Of a stretch of DNA of 64,000 nt, positions 49,160 through 59,494 are shown in pieces. The notes beneath the pieces were generated by a model. The model was not told where the DNA came from. It saw only the letters and a program-made list of their open reading frames with translations, and ran no database searches. This stretch comes from Rhodopseudomonas palustris (GTDB lineage: Bacteria; Pseudomonadota; Alphaproteobacteria; Rhizobiales; Xanthobacteraceae): NCBI GenBank assembly GCA_016215605.1, contig JACRJB010000043.1, forward strand, positions 22,557 to 86,556. The letters are read 5' to 3'. The position numbers were made by a program, and so were the translations under genes. Each line of letters starts with the position of its first letter. Within the stretch, counting starts at the first letter, position 1.

Positions 49160-49567
49160 GTGACGCTGGTCGATTCCAATGTTCTGATCGACTTCCTCAC
49201 CGACGATCCGATCTGGTCCGACTGGTCGCTCGACCGCCTGAACGAGGCCGCGGATCGCGGGCCGCTGCTGATCAACGACGTGATCTACGCTGAAGTCTCA
49301 GCCGGCTATCTGCGCATCGAGGATTTCGAGGCCGCGCTGGCGACGTTGGCGGTCCGTGTGGTGCCGTTGTCGCGGGCGGCGTTGTTTCTGGCCGGAAAGG
49401 TCTTCGTCTAGTATCGCCGCGCCGGCGGCGCCCGCACCGGCGTGCTGCCGGACTTCTTCATCGGCGCACACGCGCAAGTCGACGGGTTGGCACTTCTGAC
49501 GCGGGATCCGCGGAAGTATCGCGTGTACTTCCCGTCGGTCCGCCTGATCACTCCCGATCGCGACTGA
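49160..49567 (+). pseudogene. VapC-type PIN-domain toxin interrupted by an amber codon
   Basis: A GTG start gives TLVDSNVLIDFLTDDPIW with the first PIN aspartate and AEVSAGY with the glutamate. TAG at 49409-49411 then stops the frame at codon 84. Reading continues in the same frame for 52 residues (YRRAGGARTG, LPDFFIGAHAQVDG, LLTRDPRKYR) to TGA 49565-49567, exactly the missing PIN C-terminus with its last acidic residues. A single base change such as CAG to TAG would explain it. The truncated product lacks catalytic residues, so the toxin is probably inactive unless read through. A sequencing error is possible. Confidence 0.88.
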
Positions 49568-49592
49568 TACAGTCTCTCGCGAGGATCGCCGC

Positions 49593-49629
49593 AAAAAGAA
49601 AGGGGTCCCAGCTTGCGCTGAGACCCCTC
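49593..49629 (-). terminator. Intrinsic terminator for glnK-amtB (minus strand)
   Basis: Read on the minus strand, AGGGGTCTCAGC-GCAA-GCTGGGACCCCT forms a 12-pair stem (one G-T) with a GCAA tetraloop, followed by TTTCTTTTTGC. It lies about 90 bases after the amtB stop. Confidence 0.9.
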
Positions 49630-49716
49630 GACGGCTCGGACAGTGCCGGGATCTGCCCGAACCGTAGGTCTGGGCGCGGCCTCCCTGGAGGAAAGACGCC
49701 GCGCCCCCGGGAGAAC

Positions 49717-51159
49717 TTACATGTTGTAAGCGCGTTCGGTGTGCTCGACGAGGTCGAGGCCTTCGCGCTCGACTTCGACCGGGGCCCGCAGACCGACGAT
49801 GACGTCGACGACCTTGTAAAGGATCGCCGAGCCGATGCCGGACAGCAGGATGGTGGTGCCGACGCCCCAGCACTGCGAGATCATCTGGGCGCCGAAGTCG
49901 TAGTCGGCGACCTTGCCGGCGACGTAGTCGTAGACGCCGGTACCGCCGAGCGCCGGGTTCACCAGGATGCCGGTGCCGAGCGCGCCGATGATGCCGCCGA
50001 CGCCGTGAACGCCGAACACGTCCAGCGAGTCGTCGTAGCCGAGCGCGTTCTTCACCACGGTGCAGAAGAACAGGCAGACCACGCCGGCGACGAGGCCGAG
50101 CACGATCGCGCCCATCGGGCCGGAGTAGCCCGCCGCGGGGGTGACCGCGACCAGACCCGCGACTGCGCCGGACAGCGCGCCGAGCAGCGAGGGGTGACCC
50201 TTGAAGATCCATTCCGCGAACATCCAGGCCATCGCCGCCGCCGCCGTCGCGACGAAGGTGTTGGTCATCGCCAGGCCGGCGACGCCGGTGGCTTCGAGGT
50301 TCGAACCGACGTTGAAGCCGAACCAGCCGACCCAGAGCAGCGCAGCGCCGATCATGGTCATGGTCAGCGAGTGCGGAGCCATCAGCTCCTTGCCGTAGCC
50401 GGTGCGCTTACCCACCAGAATGGCGCCGACCAGACCGGCGATGCCGGCGTTGATGTGCACCACGGTGCCGCCCGCGAAGTCGAGCGCGCCCTTCTTGAAG
50501 ATGAAGCCCGCGTCCGCGTTGATTTCGTCGAGCTTGGCCTGCGCGGCCGCCTTGGCGGCGTCGTCGGTGGCGGCAGCGAGCGCCTTGGCGGCGTCGGTGA
50601 TCGCATCCGGACCCGGCCAGTACCAGACCATGTGGGCCATCGGGAAGTAGATCAGCGTCACCCACAGCGGCACGAACAGCGCGACCGCGGCGAAGCGGGT
50701 GCGTTCGGCGAAGGCGCCGACGATCAGCGCGGGCGTGATCGCCGCGAAGGTCATCTGGAAGCAGATGTAGATCAGCTCCGAGACGTTGGCGTCGACGCTG
50801 AAGGACGCGACCTTCGAGTCGGGGGTGACGCCGGCGAGGAACGCCTTGGAGAAGCCGCCGATGAAGTCGGAGCCGCCGGTGAAGGCGAGGCTGTAGCCGT
50901 AGACCGCCCAGATCACGATCACGATCGAGAAGGTGTAGAACACCTGCGCCAGCACCGAGAGCATGTTCTTGGAGCGGACCAGGCCGCCGTAGAACAGCGC
51001 CAGGCCGGGAATGGTCATCAGCACGACCAGAACCGTGGCGGTCATCATCCAGGCGTTGTCGCCCTTGTTGACCGTGGGCTCGGCGTAGGCGGCAGTCGCC
51101 GCGAACAGGCCGGCCGCCAGTGCGGCCAGTCCCGCGCCGTAGGGACGTTTGAACGTCAT
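49717..51159 (-). CDS. amtB: Ammonium transporter AmtB (copy 1)
   Basis: AmtB conducts ammonium/ammonia through the inner membrane and is gated by GlnK. The 480-residue precursor has a signal peptide (residues 1-23, ending TAAYA) and eleven helices. Family motifs are WMMTATVLVVLMTIPGLALFYGGLVRSKN, FAGGTVVHINAGIAGLVGA with the first pore histidine, and DDSLDVFGVHGVGGIIGALGTG with the second. ATG 51159 is chosen; the 51246 start overlaps glnK. An unusual alanine-rich insert (TDAAKALAAATDDAAKAAAQAK) lies in the periplasmic loop near residue 210. Confidence 0.97.
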   Translation of the reverse strand: MTFKRPYGAGLAALAAGLFAATAAYAEPTVNKGDNAWMMTATVLVVLMTIPGLALFYGGLVRSKNMLSVLAQVFYTFSIVIVIWAVYGYSLAFTGGSDFIGGFSKAFLAGVTPDSKVASFSVDANVSELIYICFQMTFAAITPALIVGAFAERTRFAAVALFVPLWVTLIYFPMAHMVWYWPGPDAITDAAKALAAATDDAAKAAAQAKLDEINADAGFIFKKGALDFAGGTVVHINAGIAGLVGAILVGKRTGYGKELMAPHSLTMTMIGAALLWVGWFGFNVGSNLEATGVAGLAMTNTFVATAAAAMAWMFAEWIFKGHPSLLGALSGAVAGLVAVTPAAGYSGPMGAIVLGLVAGVVCLFFCTVVKNALGYDDSLDVFGVHGVGGIIGALGTGILVNPALGGTGVYDYVAGKVADYDFGAQMISQCWGVGTTILLSGIGSAILYKVVDVIVGLRAPVEVEREGLDLVEHTERAYNM

Positions 51160-51199
51160 TTGTTGTCTCCTGAGTGAAGGAAGTTGGGTGAGCGGGAAA

Positions 51200-51850
<651 letters not shown>

Positions 51851-53185
51851 CTATTGAAGCGCCTCGCCATGCTGCGAAATGTCGAGACCCTCGATCTCGT
51901 GCTCACGGGACACCCGCAGCGCAACGAACAGTCCGACCAGTTTGAGCAGCACGTAGGTCGCGCCGGCGGTCCAGATGAAGGTCACGGCGATGCCGCCGAG
52001 CTGGATCAGCGGCTGCATCCAGTTACCCTCGAACGCGCCGGACACGCCGCCGATCGCCGCGGTGGCGAAAAAGCCGCCGAGCAGGGTCCCGGTCAGCCCG
52101 CCGATGCCGTGGACGCCGAACACGTCGAGCGAATCGTCGTAGCGCAGCCGGTGCTTCAGCCAGATGCAGGCCCAGTAGCAGACGCCGCCGGCGATCACGC
52201 CGATCACCACGCCGTGCCAGGGCTGCACATAGCCGGACGCCGGCGTGATGGTGCCGAGGCCGGCGACCGCGCCGGAAATCATGCCGAGCACCGAGGGCTT
52301 GCGGCGCGATGCCCATTCGATCGCGCCCCAGGTCAGTGCGCCGGCGCAGGCGGCGAGATGGGTCGCGGTGATGGCAAACACGGCGCGCGAATCCGCGGCG
52401 AGCGCCGAGCCGCCGTTGAAGCCGAACCAGCCGACCCACAGCAGGCCGGTGCCGATCACCGCCAGCGACAGGTCGAACGGCGACAGGTTTTCCATGCCGT
52501 AGCCGTGGCGTCGCCCGATCACCAGCGCGGCGATCAGGCCGCCGGTGCCGGCCGACAGATGCACGACGAGACCGCCCGCGAAATCCAGCACGCCCCAGCC
52601 GGCCAGGAAGCCGCCGCCCCAGATCCAATGCGCCAGCGGCACATAGACCAGCACGAACCAGCCGACCGAGAACAGCAGATAGGCCGAGAACCGCATCCGG
52701 TCCGCGACCGAGCCGGCCACCAGCGCCACCGTGATGATCGCGAAGGTCATCTGGTAGAGCATGAACAGCGCTTCCGGGATGGTCTTGGCCGCCGGATTGA
52801 CGCTGTCCATCGTCATGCCGGCGAGGAAGACGCGGTCGAACGAGCCGATCACGGCGCCGCTTCCGACAAACGTCAGCGAATAGCCGAACGCCACCCACAG
52901 CAGCGAGATCAGCGCCACCGCGGCCAGGCTCTGTGCCATCGTCGCCAGGACGTTCTTCTTGCGCACCATACCGGAGTAGAACAGCGCGAGGCCGGGAATC
53001 GTCATCATCAGCACGAAGGCGGTGGCGACCATCATCCAGGCGGTATCGGCGGCGCTGATGCCCGGCGCGGCCGCGGTGCCCTGGGCGAGCGCCGGCGAGA
53101 TGCCGAGGCCGCCCGCCGCCATGGTCAACGCCACAAGGATGAAGCCCGTCGCAGCCTGTGCCGCACGGCGTGTCGACCCGGTCAT
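51851..53185 (-). CDS. amtB: Ammonium transporter AmtB (copy 2)
   Basis: A 444-residue second ammonium channel with signal peptide (residues 1-34, alanine-rich) and the family motifs TAWMMVATAFVLMMTIPGLALFYSG, FAGGLVVHLSAGTGGLIAALVIG and DDSLDVFGVHGIGGLTGTLLGG, so both pore histidines are kept. It diverges from copy 1 in loops and lacks the alanine-rich insert. It follows its own glnK by 69 bases. Confidence 0.96.
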   Translation of the reverse strand: MTGSTRRAAQAATGFILVALTMAAGGLGISPALAQGTAAAPGISAADTAWMMVATAFVLMMTIPGLALFYSGMVRKKNVLATMAQSLAAVALISLLWVAFGYSLTFVGSGAVIGSFDRVFLAGMTMDSVNPAAKTIPEALFMLYQMTFAIITVALVAGSVADRMRFSAYLLFSVGWFVLVYVPLAHWIWGGGFLAGWGVLDFAGGLVVHLSAGTGGLIAALVIGRRHGYGMENLSPFDLSLAVIGTGLLWVGWFGFNGGSALAADSRAVFAITATHLAACAGALTWGAIEWASRRKPSVLGMISGAVAGLGTITPASGYVQPWHGVVIGVIAGGVCYWACIWLKHRLRYDDSLDVFGVHGIGGLTGTLLGGFFATAAIGGVSGAFEGNWMQPLIQLGGIAVTFIWTAGATYVLLKLVGLFVALRVSREHEIEGLDISQHGEALQ

Positions 53186-53254
53186 GATGCCTGCCCCGTC
53201 GGAATGTCGCGGCGCCCCGGCACCGCCGTTCGAAGTGCGGTGAAGAAGGAGAGC

Positions 53255-53668
<414 letters not shown>

Positions 53669-53765
53669 TTATCGGCAATGCGCGCAGAAAATAAGCGGAT
53701 TGACGGCCTATGGAAATGGCAATCCGTCTGGTTGTTATTTGTGGACGCCCTCAACCAGCGGCACA

Positions 53766-53897
53766 GACCTCTCCTGAGGAGCCCGTCCGTGCCCGCAGGG
53801 CACCGACGGGCGTCTCGAAGGATGGCGACAGGTTTCTGCGCCCGCGGCCCATCCTTCGAGACGCCGCGCAAGGGCGCGGCTCCTCAGGCTGAGGTCG
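53766..53897. repeat. Long paired inverted repeat, family E
   Basis: ACCTCTCCTGAGGAGCCC opens and GGCTCCTCAGGCTGAGGT closes the element; inner arms GGCGTCTCGAAGGATGG and CCATCCTTCGAGACGCC are almost exact complements. Copy of the 43.9 kb element, between glnK and tesB. Confidence 0.88.
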
Positions 53898-53946
53898 GTA
53901 GGGTGGAGAAGTCGAAAGGGGCAGGTGCAGGGAAGACCGGACAGGA

Positions 53947-54822
53947 TCAGCCCTTCGGTGGCTCCCGCCGCTGCCGCACCGAGCCTTCCTGGACGACGGA
54001 CGCCACCAGGGTGCCGTCGGCCTTGTAGATCATGCCCCGGGTGAGGCCGCGGCCGCCCTGGGCGGACGGCGAGTCCTGCGCGTAGAGCAGCCATTCGTCG
54101 GCGCGGAACGGGCGGTGAAACCACATCGCGTGGTCGAGGCTCGCCGGCATCATCCGCTTGTCGAACAGCGTGCGGCCGTAGCGCGCCATCACCGCGTCGA
54201 GCAGCGAGAAGTCGGACGCATAGGCCAGCGCGCACATGTGCAGCGCCGGGTCGTCCGGCAGCTTGGCCGCGGTGCGGATCCAGACATGGATGCGGCCGTC
54301 CTCGATCTTCTTGCCGAAATAGCGCTTCAGTTCGACCGGGCGAAGCTCGATCGGCCGATCGCTCTCGTAATAGCGTTTGATGAAGTCCGGCATCTCCTTG
54401 AAGAACGGCTGCTTGGAGATTTCCTCAGCGGTCAGCGCCTCGGGCGGCGGCACGTCCGGCATCTTGTCCTGATGGTCGAACTCGGTCTCCTCGTCGTCGT
54501 GGAACGACATCATCAGCGAGAAGATCGCCTGGCCGTGCTGGATCGCGGTGACGCGGCGGGTGGTGTAGCTCTTGCCGTCGCGCAGCCGCTCGACCTCGTA
54601 GATGATCGGCACCTGCGGATCGCCGGGCAGGATGAAGTAGCAATGCAGCGAATGGGGCAGCCGGTTCTCGACGGTGCGGCAACCGGCCACCATCGCCTGG
54701 CCGATCACCTGGCCGCCGAACACCCGCTGCCAGCTGGTCTTCGGGCTGGTGCCGCGGAACAGGTTCACCTCGAGCGGCTCGAGATCGAGGATCGAGATCA
54801 GGTCGATCAGGCTCTTGGACAC
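53947..54822 (-). CDS. tesB: Acyl-CoA thioesterase II
   Basis: TesB hydrolyses medium- and long-chain acyl-CoA. The 291-residue double-hotdog protein shows FGGQVIGQAMVAGCRTV, HSLHCYFILPGD, SLDHAMWFHRPFRADEWLLY (catalytic aspartate), a serine/threonine in GRGLTRGMIY and glutamine in VVQEGSVR. The start is GTG 54822 (SKSLIDLISILDLE), matching the family opening. Confidence 0.95.
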   Translation of the reverse strand: MSKSLIDLISILDLEPLEVNLFRGTSPKTSWQRVFGGQVIGQAMVAGCRTVENRLPHSLHCYFILPGDPQVPIIYEVERLRDGKSYTTRRVTAIQHGQAIFSLMMSFHDDEETEFDHQDKMPDVPPPEALTAEEISKQPFFKEMPDFIKRYYESDRPIELRPVELKRYFGKKIEDGRIHVWIRTAAKLPDDPALHMCALAYASDFSLLDAVMARYGRTLFDKRMMPASLDHAMWFHRPFRADEWLLYAQDSPSAQGGRGLTRGMIYKADGTLVASVVQEGSVRQRREPPKG

Positions 54823-55038
54823 CGGCTTTTGCTCCCTCAGGCGTTTTCAAGCGAAGTGGTCACCGGTTCGCATGAAGAAAACGCGTCATAAACAATGGGG
54901 TGGCGGCGCGTGATTTCCCACCGCCGTCGATGTCTGGTAGAACCGGGCGATAATCCACGGCTGTTCCAGCCTGTTTCGCCCAGCTCCGGGTTGGGCGCAA
55001 GAACCCCGACAAGCGCCTCAGGCGCAAGAGTGAGAAAT

Positions 55039-56259
55039 ATGACCGCACCGCGAAGCATTGTCATCGGAGGCGGCGCGTTCGCCGGTCTGGCGCTGGCGCT
55101 GGCGCTGCGGCAGGGACTCGGCCCCGAGGTTCCGGTGATCGTCGCCGATCCGGCGCTGGCGCTGCGGCCGTCGCGCGATCCGCGCGCCACTGCGATCGTG
55201 GCCGCCTGCCGCCGGCTGTTCGAAGCGCTCGGCGTCTGGGACGAGGTGGCGCCGACTGCGCAGCCGATCATCGACATGGTGGTGACGGATTCGGCGCTGG
55301 AGGATGCGACGCGGCCGGTGTTCCTCACCTTCGCGGGCGAAGTGCAGCCGGGCGAGCCGTTCGCCCATATGGTCGAGAACAAATATCTCAACGAGGCGCT
55401 GGCCAGCCGCGCCGAGGCAGCGGGCGTCGAGCTGCGCGCCACGCCGGTGACATCCTACCAAGCGGGCGCCGATGCGACCCGCGTCACGCTCGGCGACGGC
55501 AGCGTGATCGAGGCCAGCCTGCTGGTCGCCGCCGACGGCGCCAAGTCGAAGCTGCGCGAGCGCGCCGGCATCGCCACCTATGGCTGGGACTACGACCAGT
55601 CCGGCATCGTCGTCATGGTCGAGCACGAGCGCGACCACAATGGCTGCGCCGAGGAACACTTCCTGCCGGCGGGGCCGTTCGCGATCCTGCCGCTGACCGG
55701 CAAGCGCTCATCGCTGGTGTGGACCGAGAGCCGCGCCGACGCCGCCAGGATCGTGGCGCTACCGGAAAAGGCGTTCCAGGCCGAGCTGGAGTCCCGGTTC
55801 GGGCTGCGGCTCGGCGAGGTCAAGCCGCTGGACGCGCCGAAGGCGTTTCCGCTCGGCTATTTCGTGGCGCAATCCTTCATCGCGCCGCGGCTGGCGCTGA
55901 TCGGCGACGCCGCTCACGTCATCCACCCGATCGCCGGGCAGGGCCTGAACATGGGCCTGCGCGACGTCGCGGCGCTGGCCGAGGTCATCGTCGATGCGGC
56001 ACGGCTCGGGATTGATCCCGGCCAGGCCGACGTGCTGGAGAATTACCAGCGCTGGCGCCGGTTCGACACCATGGCGATGGGCGTCGCCACCAACGGGCTG
56101 AACCTGCTGTTCTCCAACAAGTCGCCGCTGCTGCGCAGCGTCCGCGACATCGGCCTCGGCATTGTCGACCGGCTGCCGCCGCTGAAGGAGGTGTTCATCC
56201 GCCAGGCCGCCGGCCTAACCGGCGACACCCCGCGGCTGCTGAAGGGCGAGGCGCTGTAA
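55039..56259 (+). CDS. UbiH/UbiF/COQ6-family FAD monooxygenase
   Basis: A 406-residue flavoprotein of the ubiquinone hydroxylase family. It has the FAD fold IVIGGGAFAGLALALALR, the DG motif LVAADGAKSKLRERAGI and the second FAD motif LALIGDAAHVIHPIAGQGLNMGLRD. Which ring position it hydroxylates is not readable. ATG 55039 is chosen over 54895, whose extension is unlike the family. It diverges from tesB; the 216-base gap holds both promoters. Confidence 0.92.
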   Translation: MTAPRSIVIGGGAFAGLALALALRQGLGPEVPVIVADPALALRPSRDPRATAIVAACRRLFEALGVWDEVAPTAQPIIDMVVTDSALEDATRPVFLTFAGEVQPGEPFAHMVENKYLNEALASRAEAAGVELRATPVTSYQAGADATRVTLGDGSVIEASLLVAADGAKSKLRERAGIATYGWDYDQSGIVVMVEHERDHNGCAEEHFLPAGPFAILPLTGKRSSLVWTESRADAARIVALPEKAFQAELESRFGLRLGEVKPLDAPKAFPLGYFVAQSFIAPRLALIGDAAHVIHPIAGQGLNMGLRDVAALAEVIVDAARLGIDPGQADVLENYQRWRRFDTMAMGVATNGLNLLFSNKSPLLRSVRDIGLGIVDRLPPLKEVFIRQAAGLTGDTPRLLKGEAL

Positions 56260-56361
56260 AGGCTCGCGGGCGGCCGCGCCTTCGGCTGCGCATCGCCCAC
56301 GAACCTGAGCTGGGGTGGATGAAACTGGAACCGGTTCACCGGGCCGCTGTTGTTGCCTAAG

Positions 56362-56387
56362 AAAGAATTTCCATATATTATTTCTTT
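56362..56387 (+). promoter_or_regulatory. Candidate operator of the Xre/RES module
   Basis: AAAGAA at 56362 and TTCTTT at 56382 form an inverted pair around an AT-rich spacer (TTTCCATATATTAT), immediately before the antitoxin gene. AT content contrasts strongly with flanks. It is a likely promoter/operator for autoregulation by the Xre-type antitoxin. Confidence 0.5.
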
Positions 56388-56403
56388 AGAGAAGGAGGTG
56401 GAA

Positions 56404-56784
56404 ATGGTCGCCGCTCCTGACCAAGCAACGGCCCCCTTGAATGCCGGAGCCGTCCTGACCAAAGCCACGATCAAGGCGGCCGAACGGCTCGGCCTGTCGC
56501 AGAAGGTGCTGAGCAACGTCATCGGCCTGTCCGAGTCGGTCGTCTCGCGGATGAAGAGCGCCGACTACGTGCTGGACGGCGGCAAGCCGTTCGAACTCGC
56601 CGTACTGTTCGTCCGGCTGTATCGCTCGCTGGATGCGATCGTCGCCGGGGACGAGGCCGCTGCGAGGGCATGGATGAAGAGCGACAACCTCGCGCTGCGG
56701 GGTTCGCCGGTCGAGCTGATCCAGAAAATCCAGGGCCTGTTCCATGTCGTCCAGTACCTGGATACGCGACGCGCTCCGGTCTGA
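56404..56784 (+). CDS. Xre/MbcA/ParS-type antitoxin (DUF2384)
   Basis: A 126-residue antitoxin of the RES-Xre class. The N-terminal part is an Xre-like helix-turn-helix (TIKAAERLGLSQKVLSNVIGLSESVVSRM). The C-terminal half is the toxin-binding DUF2384 domain (ELAVLFVRLYRSLDAIVAGDEAAARAWM, NLALRGSPVELIQKIQGLFHVVQYLD). ATG 56404 has a near-perfect AAGGAGGTGGAA ribosome site; the earlier ATG 56350 has none. It overlaps the toxin gene by 41 bases. Confidence 0.9.
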   Translation: MVAAPDQATAPLNAGAVLTKATIKAAERLGLSQKVLSNVIGLSESVVSRMKSADYVLDGGKPFELAVLFVRLYRSLDAIVAGDEAAARAWMKSDNLALRGSPVELIQKIQGLFHVVQYLDTRRAPV

Positions 56785-57508
56785 CGCGGCCCGGTTCTCC
56801 GGCCGGGCCTGGCGCATCGTCGAGGCCCAGCATCAATCGGCGACGATGAAGCTGACCGACTCGCTCGCCGAACAGGCACTGCTCGAGCAGATCATCGAGG
56901 ACACCAAGCCGCCGATCCCGCCGGATTGCGACGGGCTCGATTTCCTGCTGATGACGCCGTTCCGCTACAGCGCGATCAACCCCTGGGGCTCGCGGTTTCG
57001 CCGCCCTAATGCCGATGCGGGCGTGTTCTACGCGTCCGGGCAGCCATCGACGGCGATCGCCGAGACGGTGTTTCACCGCCTGATGTTCTTCGCCGAATCG
57101 CCCGACACGCCGTGGCCACAGAACCCCGCCGAATACACCGCCTTCGCGGTCGAACTGAGCTCGGATCGGGTGCTCGATCTGGCCGCGCTGCCCGACGACC
57201 AGCGTTCGACGATCATGAGCTATCGAGACTACGGCGCGGCACAGGCGTTCAGCGAGGCCGCGCGGGCCGCCGGCGCAGAGATCATCCGCTATCCGTCGGT
57301 GCGCGATCCGCAGGGCGGCGCCAATGTCGCGGTACTGTCACCGCGCGCGTTTCGCCTCAAGGCGCCGGTCGATCGCCAGACCTGGCGGATCCATCTCGAC
57401 CGCAACGGCGCCCGCGCCTTCTGCGAAGCGCCGCGCAGCACGCTCGGCTTCGGCCGCGACGCGTTCGATGCCGATGCCCGGATGCACGGTTTCGTCTGGG
57501 ATCGCTGA
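56744..57508 (+). CDS. RES-domain toxin (NAD+-degrading type)
   Basis: A 254-residue RES-domain protein. RES toxins such as MbcT phosphorolyse or hydrolyse NAD+ and are held by the cognate Xre/MbcA antitoxin. Typical positions are visible: RAWRIVEAQH near residue 22, the tyrosine in VFYASGQPSTAIAETVFHR with the following glutamate, and a serine-bearing NVAVLSPRAF segment. The N-terminal 40 and C-terminal 30 residues extend beyond the core. Catalytic identity is inferred from family knowledge. Confidence 0.88.
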   Translation: MSSSTWIRDALRSDAARFSGRAWRIVEAQHQSATMKLTDSLAEQALLEQIIEDTKPPIPPDCDGLDFLLMTPFRYSAINPWGSRFRRPNADAGVFYASGQPSTAIAETVFHRLMFFAESPDTPWPQNPAEYTAFAVELSSDRVLDLAALPDDQRSTIMSYRDYGAAQAFSEAARAAGAEIIRYPSVRDPQGGANVAVLSPRAFRLKAPVDRQTWRIHLDRNGARAFCEAPRSTLGFGRDAFDADARMHGFVWDR

Positions 57509-57690
57509 GGGCGCGGCCGGCCGCGCATCCGAACTGACCCGGATGCCGGCACGGCGCCCGGCCGGAATTGCTGCGCTGCGGCAGTCGTCGCCGTGACCCA
57601 TCGCTGCGGCCGGATCAACTCCCGCGGAGACGACGGCCTCCGGACAAGGCCGCATTGCCTGTCTCCGCCCATCCCATTATCAGGGATGCC

Positions 57691-58425
57691 ATGACGCTGA
57701 CCGAACTCGCCAATCCGACCCGGTTCCTGACGCTTGCCGGCCGCATGCTGCCATGGCTGGCCGGCGCGACCGCGCTGCTGCTGACGGTCGGGCTGGTGCA
57801 GGCGATGCTGGCGCCGGACGACTACCAGCAGGGCGCGACCGTCAAGATCATGTTCATCCACGTGCCGAACGCCTGGCTGTCGATGTTCGTCTGGGGGGTG
57901 ATGAGCGTGGCCTCGCTCGGCACGCTGGTGTGGCGGCATCCGCTCGCCGACGTCGCCGCCAAGACCGCCGCGCCGATCGGCGCCGCCTTCACCTTTCTGG
58001 CGCTGCTGACCGGCTCGCTGTGGGGGCGGCCGATGTGGGGCACCTATTGGGAGTGGGATGCGCGGCTGACCTCGATGCTGATCCTGTTCCTGATGTATCT
58101 CGGGCTGATCGCGCTGTGGCGCGCGGTCGAGGATCCGTCGCGGGCGGCGCGGGCCGCCGCGGTGCTGACGCTGGTCGGGGCGATCAACCTGCCGATCATC
58201 AAGTTCTCGGTGGACTGGTGGAATACCCTGCACCAGCCCGCCTCGGTGATCCGGATGGGCGGCTCGACGCTCGACAAATCCTTCCTGATCCCGCTGCTGG
58301 TGATGGCGATCGGCTTCTCGCTGCTGTTTCTGACGTTGCACGTCGCCGCGATGCGCAACGAAATCCTGCGCCGCCGGGTGCGCACGCTGCAGATGCTGCA
58401 GGCCAGCCGCGCCGAGGCGGCGTGA
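57691..58425 (+). CDS. ccmC: Cytochrome c maturation heme handler CcmC
   Basis: CcmC presents heme to CcmE in the periplasm for c-type cytochrome assembly. The 244-residue protein has six predicted helices and the tryptophan-rich signature [23 protein letters not shown], with external histidines in FIHVPNAW and [12 protein letters not shown] 57691 is chosen; the frame from 57568 adds unconserved residues. ccmD overlaps by one base. The expected upstream ccmA and ccmB are absent. Confidence 0.97.
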   Translation: MTLTELANPTRFLTLAGRMLPWLAGATALLLTVGLVQAMLAPDDYQQGATVKIMFIHVPNAWLSMFVWGVMSVASLGTLVWRHPLADVAAKTAAPIGAAFTFLALLTGSLWGRPMWGTYWEWDARLTSMLILFLMYLGLIALWRAVEDPSRAARAAAVLTLVGAINLPIIKFSVDWWNTLHQPASVIRMGGSTLDKSFLIPLLVMAIGFSLLFLTLHVAAMRNEILRRRVRTLQMLQASRAEAA

Positions 58426-58601
58426 TGTTCGGTCGCTATGCCGAGTTCATCGTCTCGTCCTATGCGGCCACCGCGATCGTGGTGCTGCTGCTGATCGGCT
58501 GGGTGGTGCTGGATCATCGCCGCCAGAAGGCGCGGCTGCGCGACCTCGAGGCGCGCGGCGCCACGCGGCGCTCCGGCCGCAGCGCAACGGATCTGTCATG
58601 A
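58425..58601 (+). CDS. ccmD: Heme exporter protein CcmD
   Basis: A 58-residue single-helix membrane protein that tethers the CcmABC-CcmE complex. It shows [41 protein letters not shown], the family pattern of one helix plus a basic cytoplasmic tail. Start and stop overlap its neighbours (TGATG with ccmC, ATGA with ccmG), so the three genes are coupled. Confidence 0.95.
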   Translation: MFGRYAEFIVSSYAATAIVVLLLIGWVVLDHRRQKARLRDLEARGATRRSGRSATDLS

Positions 58602-59191
58602 CCACGCCCGCTACCGACGTCCCCTCGCCGGCGCGCCGCTCCTTGATGGTGGTGCTGCCGCTGCTGGTGTTCTCCGGGCTGGCGGCGCTGTTCTGGGTGC
58701 GGCTCGGCGACCGTGACATTTCCAGGATTCCCTCGGCGCTGATCGGCCGCGAGGTGCCGCAGACCGTGCTGCCGCCGCTCGACGACCTCGCCCGCGACGG
58801 CGCGGCGGTGCCGGGGCTGGGTCCGGCGCTGTTCAACGGCAAGGTCAGCATCGTCAATGTCTGGGCGTCGTGGTGCGTGCCGTGTCACGACGAGGCGCCG
58901 CTGCTCACCGCGCTCGGCGACGACAAGCGCATCCAGATCGTCGGGATCAACTACAAGGACAAGCCGGACAACGCCCGGCGCTTCCTCGGCCGCTACGGCA
59001 ATCCGTTCGCCGCCGTCGGCGTCGACGCCAATGGCCGCGCCGCGATCGAATGGGGCGTCTACGGCGTGCCGGAGACCTTCGTGGTCGGCCGCGACGGCAA
59101 GATCGCCTACAAGCTGGTTGGCCCGATCACGCCGGACAATCTCGACAAGGTGCTGAAGCCCGAGATCGAGAAGGCGCTGGCGAAGTCCTAG
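58598..59191 (+). CDS. ccmG: Thiol:disulfide interchange protein CcmG (DsbE)
   Basis: A 197-residue membrane-anchored periplasmic thioredoxin that reduces apocytochrome cysteines for heme attachment. An N-terminal anchor ([19 protein letters not shown]) is followed by the thioredoxin domain with [15 protein letters not shown] active site and [17 protein letters not shown] cis-proline region. Last gene of the ccmCDG operon. Confidence 0.97.
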   Translation: MTTPATDVPSPARRSLMVVLPLLVFSGLAALFWVRLGDRDISRIPSALIGREVPQTVLPPLDDLARDGAAVPGLGPALFNGKVSIVNVWASWCVPCHDEAPLLTALGDDKRIQIVGINYKDKPDNARRFLGRYGNPFAAVGVDANGRAAIEWGVYGVPETFVVGRDGKIAYKLVGPITPDNLDKVLKPEIEKALAKS

Positions 59192-59228
59192 CCCAAGTTC
59201 ATCCGCACCCCCTCCCCGACCGCCGCGA

Positions 59229-59362
59229 GCCCTCTCCCGCTTGCGGGAGAGGGCTGGGGTGAGGGCGCCCCAAGCAGTGAGTCGGCGACTCGTTGATAGG
59301 AGTGCCCTCACCCGCCGCGCTACGCGCGTTGACCTCCCCCGCAAGCGGGGGAGGTGGGCGCC
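59229..59362. repeat. Long inverted repeats, family D
   Basis: GCCCTCTCCCGCTTGCGGGAGAGGGC is a near-perfect hairpin; the second part, CCTCCCCCGCAAGCGGGGGAGG, is another, joined by GGGTGAGGGCGCCC and GTGCCCTCACCC arms that pair across the element. With flanks it fills most of the 303-base gap after ccmG; no gene is seen there. Confidence 0.88.
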
Positions 59363-59494
59363 CCCCGCGGCCAGCTCACCCCCCGACAAATAATTATCAG
59401 CGTTTATCGCAGGTTCATTTGGCGGCCATGGACCCGCCATGAATCGACGGCTAGCTTCACGGCGTTACTAACAACGTCCCTGGAGGACACCCCG

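Noticed and set aside
49741..51177. 478-residue plus-strand open frame opposite amtB
   Set aside because: Antisense shadow; extremely His/Arg/Asp-rich with no motif.
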